Below are positions 1 through 3,952 of a stretch of DNA of 6,408 nt, one piece after another (position 1 is the stretch's first letter; each line of letters starts with the position of its first letter). The notes under the pieces are model-generated. The model saw only the letters and a program-made list of their open reading frames with translations. It did no database searches and was not told where the DNA came from. Position numbers and translations under genes: made by a program. This DNA is from Gammaproteobacteria bacterium (GTDB lineage Bacteria; Pseudomonadota; Gammaproteobacteria; GRL18): positions 1 to 6,408 of the forward strand of contig JALTKC010000152.1 of assembly GCA_027076245.1 (NCBI GenBank). The letters run 5' to 3'.

Positions 1-1352
1 TGGATTGAGCGCCAGAGAGTAAAAGCACGATAAATTAAAAGCAAAGTACCAATAGACCAGAAGCTTAACCACAGGATCAGAAAACCACTGAGTTCTCGTT
101 CAGCATCGGAGTCAATAGAATAGATAGTCAGCAATAAAGTAATCAGGCTGATTAATAAGCCGGGCAGTTGATAAAGTAGATTGGTGCTAAAATATTTTTT
201 TTCATAATCCCGTTTAAGCACTTTTTTGTGGCTGTTTTTTGCCTTGCCGATCACTTTATGGTTGCTCTGTTTTAATGTAATGCTGTCATTCTGAGAAAAC
301 AGATCCCGGGCAATAACGGCTTCCCCAGTGGAAAGACTATTGAGTTTATCTGCCCGAGCTTTTTGTTCTGTTTTATGTATAACAAACTCTTTGTTTTTTA
401 CATCTTCAATTTTAATAAATCCTTTAACCGCCATGCTGACCAGAGCCGTTGCAAAGGTTTTATTGTCATAAGCCATATTGCAAACAAAGCGAATGGAGGC
501 GGGAGAGTGACCTTTGGGTGGCTGATAACGAGGATAAATAACCCCTTTTTGCGGATCTTTACCGACTTTATTCCAGACCAGAAAAAAATACAGCCACAGC
601 AGGCTTAAACCGCCCAGACCCACCAGCAGGTTTTTATTGTCCTGTATAAACCACTGGCGTTTCTGAGCCGTCGTAGGTTCTGTAACAAAGCCTTTAGGCC
701 AGTCCACTACAATGGTCAGTCCTTCACCAGGTAATAAAGTGCCGGTAGATTCAAATAACAGTTGGTTATTATCCTCAGTGGAAACTTCAAAGTCCTTACC
801 TCGGGCACCGCTGATACCGGTATAGGCATCACTTTGAGTCTGTTCTATATTTACACCGGACGGTAACTGTACGATAGCACTGGCATACTCAATAGGAAAG
901 GCCCAGCCGTTACCGGTGACATTCCAGTACAGTTCGTCGTACTGTTTAAAAAAGCCCAGTTGGCGGGTAGTGTAATAACTTAGAGTATAGGTATATTCTC
1001 CGGGCGCTAACAGGCGGTTTTTGCTCCCCATATAAACACGTACACCGTTACTGATATTTTTACTGTGCCAGTCTTCCGGCTCACCATCACGTAAAACATC
1101 CAGTACATGAAATTCAACGATATAATTATTGCCATAGGGATCTTTGTAACGAGTTGGAAAGTCCCGGTAAATACCGCGTTTTATCTGTTGACCTTCAGCC
1201 TGTACGGTAATGGTTTCTGTTACAGTCAGACTGGCATCCGCATTGATCTGAATATCGCTTTTAAAGGAACGGATAACCTCTTCAGCCTGTGCTGTTGTGC
1301 TTAACAGGATAAGCAGGCTGATAAAGATTAAAAGGGTTTTTAATGTATTCAT
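1..1352 (-). CDS. DUF2207 family membrane protein, partial (C-terminus beyond left edge)
   Basis: Translating the minus strand from the ATG at 1352 gives 450 uninterrupted residues to the window edge; no stop is reached, so the C-terminus is missing. Residues 1-23 form a signal peptide (MNTLKTLL, a hydrophobic run, then AQA before EE). An extracytoplasmic beta-rich domain follows, with the DUF2207 hallmarks GIYRDFP (60-66) and WNVTGNGWAFPI (143-154). There is a membrane helix at about 241-259, then a domain with PPKGHSPASIRF (278-289) and FATALVSMAVKGFIKIE (300-316), as in the family. Two more hydrophobic helices lie at about 393-412 and 422-441. The ATG overlaps the lemA stop as ATGA, which suggests translational coupling. 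DUF2207 proteins often neighbour LemA. The biochemical function is unknown, and I infer only an envelope role with LemA. The family call is firm. Confidence 0.88.
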   Translation of the reverse strand, partial: MNTLKTLLIFISLLILLSTTAQAEEVIRSFKSDIQINADASLTVTETITVQAEGQQIKRGIYRDFPTRYKDPYGNNYIVEFHVLDVLRDGEPEDWHSKNISNGVRVYMGSKNRLLAPGEYTYTLSYYTTRQLGFFKQYDELYWNVTGNGWAFPIEYASAIVQLPSGVNIEQTQSDAYTGISGARGKDFEVSTEDNNQLLFESTGTLLPGEGLTIVVDWPKGFVTEPTTAQKRQWFIQDNKNLLVGLGGLSLLWLYFFLVWNKVGKDPQKGVIYPRYQPPKGHSPASIRFVCNMAYDNKTFATALVSMAVKGFIKIEDVKNKEFVIHKTEQKARADKLNSLSTGEAVIARDLFSQNDSITLKQSNHKVIGKAKNSHKKVLKRDYEKKYFSTNLLYQLPGLLISLITLLLTIYSIDSDAERELSGFLILWLSFWSIGTLLLIYRAFTLWRSI

Positions 1353-1921
1353 ACATCGATATCCAGCTGAAAATACTGCCGGTAGTTAAAATGAAACAGA
1401 CGGGCAATAAAAAGGTCGGGGAAAGTGTCAATTCGGGTATTGAACAGGCGTACTGTACCATTATAAAAACGCCGGGCGTGTGAAATGGTCTCTTCAATCA
1501 GAGATAATTCTTTTTGTAGCGCTATAAAATGCTGACTGGCCTTCAAGTCCGGGTAATCTTCCGCCAGAATAACCAGCCGATTAAGCTGTTCAGATAGGTT
1601 TTTTTCAATCTCACTGCTTTTGACCAGATCCGGCTGACTCATGGCATCCAGATTTTTACCTTCACTGCGTAAGGTCGTAATCCGCTCCAGGAGGGTTTCT
1701 TCATAACGGGCATACTGACGCACCATGTCAACCAGTTTAGGGATCAGATCATGGCGCCGTTTAAGCTGTACACTGATATCACTCCAGGCGGCATCCACCT
1801 GATTCTTTAACTGCACAAAACGGTTATAAATCCGGATTAACCAGAGCAATAAAGCCACCAGAAGAATAAGGGGAATATAAAAAGACATAAAGTAAGTCTG
1901 AACAGGGCTTGTAAAATCCAT
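1349..1921 (-). CDS. lemA: LemA family membrane-anchored coiled-coil protein
   Basis: This 190-residue protein has the LemA layout: a short N-terminus outside, one membrane helix at about 14-30, then a helical domain. The family signatures are easy to see: YNRFVQLKNQVDAAWSDISV running into QLKRRHDLIPKLV (32-64), YPDLKASQHFIALQKEL (123-139), ARRFYNG (149-155) and DTFPDLFIARLF near the end. Length is normal for the family. LemA proteins are membrane-anchored with a helical-bundle domain, and their molecular role is unsettled. The downstream DUF2207 gene starts within the stop codon (ATGA), so the two are probably one operon. The ATG at 1921 is used here. Met12 (1888), directly before the membrane helix, is an alternative. 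Neither start has a strong Shine-Dalgarno sequence. Confidence 0.93.
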   Translation of the reverse strand: MDFTSPVQTYFMSFYIPLILLVALLLWLIRIYNRFVQLKNQVDAAWSDISVQLKRRHDLIPKLVDMVRQYARYEETLLERITTLRSEGKNLDAMSQPDLVKSSEIEKNLSEQLNRLVILAEDYPDLKASQHFIALQKELSLIEETISHARRFYNGTVRLFNTRIDTFPDLFIARLFHFNYRQYFQLDIDV

Positions 1922-1999
1922 TTAATGTACGCATCTTCATTATAATTGAAAACACTATAAAACCCATAATAAATATTAATTGACTGATCTGGAGTCTCT
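1922..1999. promoter_or_regulatory. Divergent intergenic region, lemA / rhdA-like
   Basis: This AT-rich 78-bp gap must hold the promoters of both divergent genes. For the minus strand, a perfect TATAAT lies at 1944-1939, 18 bases upstream of the lemA ATG, but no good -35 box stands at 16-18 bp. For the plus strand, TTGAAA at 1946-1951 could be a -35, with only weak -10 candidates after it (for example CATAAT at 1965-1970, spacing too short). CTGGAG at 1989-1994, 5 bases before the rhdA-like ATG, is a reasonable ribosome binding site. The two core promoters would overlap or adjoin, so the genes may compete for polymerase. The boxes are tentative. Confidence 0.35.
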
Positions 2000-2815
2000 A
2001 TGTCCCAATACCCGCTGATTATTGATGCTCAAACCCTGAGCCAACATCTGGATGATAATAACTTACTGATTATCGACTTATGCAAGCGGGATATTTATAC
2101 CGCTAACCATATTCCCGGAGCGGTGCATCTGGATTATGGGCATATTGTTAAAACAGAAAAACCGGTTATGGGGCTGGTGCCGGATGATGAGCATTTACGC
2201 AAGGTTTTCTCGGCTTTAGGGATTTCGGCAGACACCCATGTTATTGCCTATGATGATGAAGGCGGCGGCAAGGCCGGTCGTTTATTATGGACCCTGGAAC
2301 TGGCCGGTCACCACAAGGTTACCCTGCTTAATGGCGGAATTTTTGCCTGGGCCAATAACGGATTTTCCCTGGAGCATACCATTAACCATCCAGTTCCAGC
2401 CGACTTTAAGGTCAATAAGGACACCTCAGTGCTGGCTACCCTGGAGTATATTCAGGAACATCTGGATGATCATGATATTCAGATTCTGGATGCACGCTCG
2501 CTTGCTGAATATCGGGGTACTAAGAATTTTGCCCAGAAGGGTGGTCATATCCCCGGTGCTATTCATTATGAATGGACCGACGCTATGGATCGAAACAACA
2601 ATCTTTGTCTGCTGCCCATGGAACAACTACAACAGACTCTGAGTGATAAAGGGTTTGATAAGGATAAAACCGTCGTGACCTATTGTCACAGCCATCATCG
2701 TTCCTCTTTTTCATACTATCTGCTTAAAGCGGCAGGATTTAACCAGGTTAAAGGCTATGCAGGCTCCTGGTCAGAATGGGGTAACCACCCTCAGACACCA
2801 GTGGAAACCCTATAG
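2000..2815 (+). CDS. rhdA: Thiosulfate / 3-mercaptopyruvate sulfurtransferase, tandem rhodanese domains (RhdA-like)
   Basis: The product is 271 residues, the same length as Azotobacter vinelandii RhdA as I recall it, with an inactive N-terminal rhodanese domain (about 5-125) and a catalytic C-terminal one (about 143-268). Shared landmarks include YDDEGGGKAGR (84-94), LNGGIFAW (110-117), DARSLAEYRG (164-173), KGGHIPGAIHYEWTDAMD (180-197) and the C-terminal KGYAGSWSEWGNHPQTPVE. The active-site cysteine is C229 in the loop CHSHHRS; RhdA has CQTHHRS, so the loop is one of the RhdA type rather than the CGSGV type of mercaptopyruvate enzymes. It is expected to carry a persulfide on C229 and pass sulfane sulfur to an acceptor such as cyanide or a thiol. 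No signal peptide is seen, so it should be cytoplasmic. The start is supported by GGAG 5 bases upstream. The physiological acceptor cannot be read from the sequence. Confidence 0.93.
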   Translation: MSQYPLIIDAQTLSQHLDDNNLLIIDLCKRDIYTANHIPGAVHLDYGHIVKTEKPVMGLVPDDEHLRKVFSALGISADTHVIAYDDEGGGKAGRLLWTLELAGHHKVTLLNGGIFAWANNGFSLEHTINHPVPADFKVNKDTSVLATLEYIQEHLDDHDIQILDARSLAEYRGTKNFAQKGGHIPGAIHYEWTDAMDRNNNLCLLPMEQLQQTLSDKGFDKDKTVVTYCHSHHRSSFSYYLLKAAGFNQVKGYAGSWSEWGNHPQTPVETL

Positions 2816-2824
2816 AAATCTATA
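2811..2824. repeat. Inverted repeat across the rhdA-like stop codon
   Basis: TATAGA and TCTATA form a perfect 6-bp dyad with AA between, and the TAG stop codon lies inside it. The 2-base spacer is too small for an RNA loop without opening the stem, and no T-run follows, so it is not an intrinsic terminator. It may be a chance palindrome or a protein site. Confidence 0.4.
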
Positions 2825-2878
2825 CAGCAATGAGAGGAGAATAATTAAAGGTGGTAAAATCTCCTGCTTGAACTAATA

Positions 2879-2898
2879 TATTGTTAATAATAACAATA
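2879..2898. repeat. 20-bp inverted repeat upstream of the PilZ gene (operator-like)
   Basis: TATTGTTA (2879-2886) and TAACAATA (2891-2898) are perfect 8-bp complementary arms around ATAA. The element ends 17 bp before the PilZ ATG, in the position of a promoter or operator. A TTGAAC at 2868-2873 lies just in front and could act as a -35, but no convincing -10 follows. All-AT/GT arms make a weak RNA hairpin and there is no T-run, so a protein-binding dyad is more likely than a terminator. I do not recognise it as a named regulator site. Confidence 0.5.
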
Positions 2899-2915
2899 CT
2901 ATTAAATGACTAAAA

Positions 2916-3266
2916 ATGAATACATCCACTCAAAATAATGATGACCGCAGAGTCTGCGAACGAATTGTTCTGAATCGTAATGTGCGGGTCGATTTGGAAG
3001 ACGGTAGGAAAATTAACGGTATAACCGTTGATATCAGCCTGGGGGGTGTCTGTATATCTGTTCAGGAAGATTTAAATGAGAGTTTTTTGCAGCAAAATGC
3101 AAGGCTGTTTATTAAGGACAGGGAAGATAATTTATCACCGGAATTTCCCTGCACCATTGTCCGACAGGGTGAAAACAGCTTATGCCTGCAACTGGAACGT
3201 GCAAAATCCACTCAGTTCGGTTTTATGCTAACTAAAGGCTTATTTAAAAAGAAAGTCGTTAACTAA
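2916..3266 (+). CDS. PilZ domain protein, probable c-di-GMP receptor
   Basis: This small 116-residue protein is a single PilZ domain with nothing else attached. The two c-di-GMP contact motifs are intact: RxxxR as R12-V-C-E-R16, and DxSxxG as D39-I-S-L-G-G44, separated by beta strands. PilZ proteins bind cyclic di-GMP and relay it to motility, adhesion or exopolysaccharide machinery by protein contact. The target of a stand-alone domain cannot be told from sequence. No signal peptide or membrane segment is present, so it is cytoplasmic. The ATG at 2916 has no clear Shine-Dalgarno sequence (the upstream bases are AT-rich); an overlapping ATG at 2906 opens only a very short frame. The last codons (K-V-V-N-stop) lie inside the first copy of a 19-bp tandem repeat. 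It is probably a separate unit from the rhodanese gene 100 bp upstream. Confidence 0.9.
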   Translation: MNTSTQNNDDRRVCERIVLNRNVRVDLEDGRKINGITVDISLGGVCISVQEDLNESFLQQNARLFIKDREDNLSPEFPCTIVRQGENSLCLQLERAKSTQFGFMLTKGLFKKKVVN

Positions 3267-3326
3267 ACATAAAGTCGTTAACTAAATATAAAGTCGTTAA
3301 CTAAATATAAAGTCGTTACTAAATTA
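3252..3326 (+). repeat. 19-bp tandem repeat, about 4 copies, starting in the 3' end of the PilZ gene
   Basis: The unit is AAAGTCGTTAACTAAAYAT. Copies: 3252-3270 (C at the Y position), 3271-3289 and 3290-3308 (identical, T), and 3309-3326 (one A lost, diverging at its end). Copy 1 encodes the last residues and TAA stop of the PilZ gene; the other copies repeat that end outside the frame. Each unit contains the palindrome GTTAAC. The near identity of the copies indicates recent slippage-type duplication. Confidence 0.93.
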
Positions 3327-3342
3327 AGTGTCCATCCAGAGT

Positions 3343-3377
3343 CCCCTCTCCCTCTGGGAGAAGGTTAGGGTGTGGGC
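3343..3377. repeat. REP-like GC-rich dispersed repeat with hairpin
   Basis: This C/T-rich then G-rich block contains TCTCCC (3347-3352), a TCT loop and GGGAGA (3356-3361), extended by two more pairs after one mismatch. It then continues as GGTTAGGGTGTGGGC. It resembles the CCCTCTCCC...GGGAGAGGG...AGGGTG type of intergenic repeat common in proteobacterial genomes. Its composition differs sharply from the AT-rich surroundings. An open frame runs through it, but its translation (SPLSLWEKVRVWA) is typical of falsely extended genes. Whether it is multicopy in this genome cannot be seen here. Confidence 0.6.
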
Positions 3378-3397
3378 AATTAGCAAAGCTGTATTCC

Positions 3398-3402
3398 AGG
3401 AG
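3398..3402 (+). promoter_or_regulatory. Ribosome binding site for the ACP-like gene
   Basis: AGGAG stands 6 bases before GTG at 3409, which is in frame with the small acidic protein. It is the only good Shine-Dalgarno sequence near the possible starts (GTG 3328, GTG 3409, ATG 3457, ATG 3463) and is why 3409 was chosen. Protein-family length would instead favour 3457. Confidence 0.45.
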
Positions 3403-3408
3403 TCTATT

Positions 3409-3708
3409 GTGTGTATTAAGGCAGGAAATAATGAGTTAGGCTCAGTTAAAGCTCTAATGGCCATGAGCCTGAATGCCCTCATTGCAGAAATATTTGAACT
3501 GGATCTGGATGAGCTGGACAATTACCTGTCTCTGACCCAAGATCTGGGCATGGATGAAAGCAAACAGGAAGAACTCAATACTATGATTGCCGAATACTTT
3601 GACGATCTCCAGATTGACTTTTCCCGGGTTGATACCCTTGAACAACTATTCCAGGCTGTCGTTGAAGTTGAATTCGAAGAGCTTCCCGAAACCGCCTTTA
3701 AACTATAA
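3409..3708 (+). CDS. Small acidic acyl-carrier-protein-like protein lacking the canonical serine
   Basis: A very acidic protein, 99 residues from GTG 3409 or 83 from ATG 3457. LIAEIFELDLDELDNYLSLT followed by QDLG (24-47) aligns without gaps to the first helix and loop of E. coli AcpP up to its DLG. The following stretch MDESKQEEL...IAEYFDDLQI matches helix II in pattern (AcpP: ADSLDTVEL...EEEF), and VDTLEQLFQAV matches the TTVQAAIDYI end. The phosphopantetheine attachment serine of AcpP falls on E50 here; a serine is present one place later (S51). So either the protein is a non-acylated ACP-fold adaptor, or the site is shifted. I infer the ACP family from pattern only and know no specific role. 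An open frame extends back to GTG 3328 but crosses the REP-like repeat, so that start is unlikely. The flanking gaps suggest it is monocistronic. Confidence 0.68.
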   Translation: MCIKAGNNELGSVKALMAMSLNALIAEIFELDLDELDNYLSLTQDLGMDESKQEELNTMIAEYFDDLQIDFSRVDTLEQLFQAVVEVEFEELPETAFKL

Positions 3709-3779
3709 CTTCCCCTAAAACCTTTCCATAAAGCCTTGCACCATTAAAACCTGACAATTATCACTTTTACTTCCAGCAA

Positions 3780-3796
3780 TGCACTGTTATAGTGCG
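3780..3796. promoter_or_regulatory. NtrC-type enhancer site upstream of nirB
   Basis: GCACT (3781-3785), GTTAT, AGTGC (3791-3795) is a perfect dyad with the GCAC-N7-GTGC spacing of the NtrC consensus TGCACC-N5-GGTGCA. Its centre is near 3788, about 120 bp before the predicted nirB transcription start, a usual enhancer distance. A further half-site TGCACC lies at 3737-3742 without a matching partner. The call rests on the dyad and on the sigma-54 element downstream. Confidence 0.6.
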
Positions 3797-3848
3797 TCTT
3801 TTTAGAGCAAAACTTAATTTCAAATAACCTAGTATTTTTGTGTGTTTT

Positions 3849-3861
3849 TAAGATGTTGAAA
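3849..3861 (-). promoter_or_regulatory. Possible IHF site between enhancer and nirB promoter
   Basis: TAA-GATG-TTGAAA fits the reverse complement of the IHF consensus (YAA-N4-TTGATW) at all but one fixed position. It lies between the NtrC-like dyad and the -24/-12 element, where IHF bending is used in many sigma-54 promoters. The surroundings are AT-rich, so a chance match is quite possible. Confidence 0.3.
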
Positions 3862-3864
3862 TTT

Positions 3865-3880
3865 CACTTAAAAATAAGTG
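3865..3880. repeat. Inverted repeat abutting the nirB -24 element
   Basis: CACTTA (3865-3870) and TAAGTG (3875-3880) are perfect 6-bp arms around AAAA. The repeat ends on the base before the sigma-54 promoter starts, so a protein bound here would touch polymerase. It does not match the FNR, NarL or NtrC consensus. Confidence 0.5.
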
Positions 3881-3897
3881 TTGGCACAGCCTGTGCT
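3881..3897 (+). promoter_or_regulatory. Sigma-54 (RpoN) -24/-12 promoter of nirB
   Basis: TTGGCACAGCCTGTGCT has GG at 3883-3884 and GC at 3895-3896, exactly 10 bases apart as sigma-54 requires. It also keeps the full TTGGCAC of the -24 consensus and TGCT at -12. The predicted start is near 3908, giving a leader of about 45 bases before the nirB ATG. Sigma-54 promoters need an ATP-driven activator, and the upstream GCAC dyad suggests NtrC. Confidence 0.75.
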
Positions 3898-3952
3898 ATT
3901 CTATTAGTAATTAGTTAAATAATACTTCCTGAGTTAAAGAACGGAGCATAAC

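Noticed and set aside
363..1304. Plus-strand open frames at 363-608 and 1107-1304
   Set aside because: They lie antisense to the continuous DUF2207 frame, show no family motifs and have low-complexity translations.
2831..2866. AGGAGA/TCTCCT arms with a 19-base loop, plus a strong SD-like AGGAG after an ATG
   Set aside because: The stem is only 6 bp with a long loop and no T-run, so it is not a terminator. ATG AGA GGA GAA TAA is a four-residue frame and no longer frame follows the AGGAG.
3431..3439. ATG with AGGAAA just upstream, inside the start of the ACP-like gene
   Set aside because: It is out of frame with the acidic protein and stops after two codons (ATG AGT TAG).
3709..3780. Possible terminator after the ACP-like gene
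   Set aside because: No GC-rich stem followed by a T-run is present in this stretch.
3922..3929. NarL-like heptamer TACTTCC between the nirB promoter and start codon
   Set aside because: It is one mismatch from TACYYMT, has no partner heptamer at the usual spacing and lies downstream of the predicted start; it is expected by chance in such DNA.
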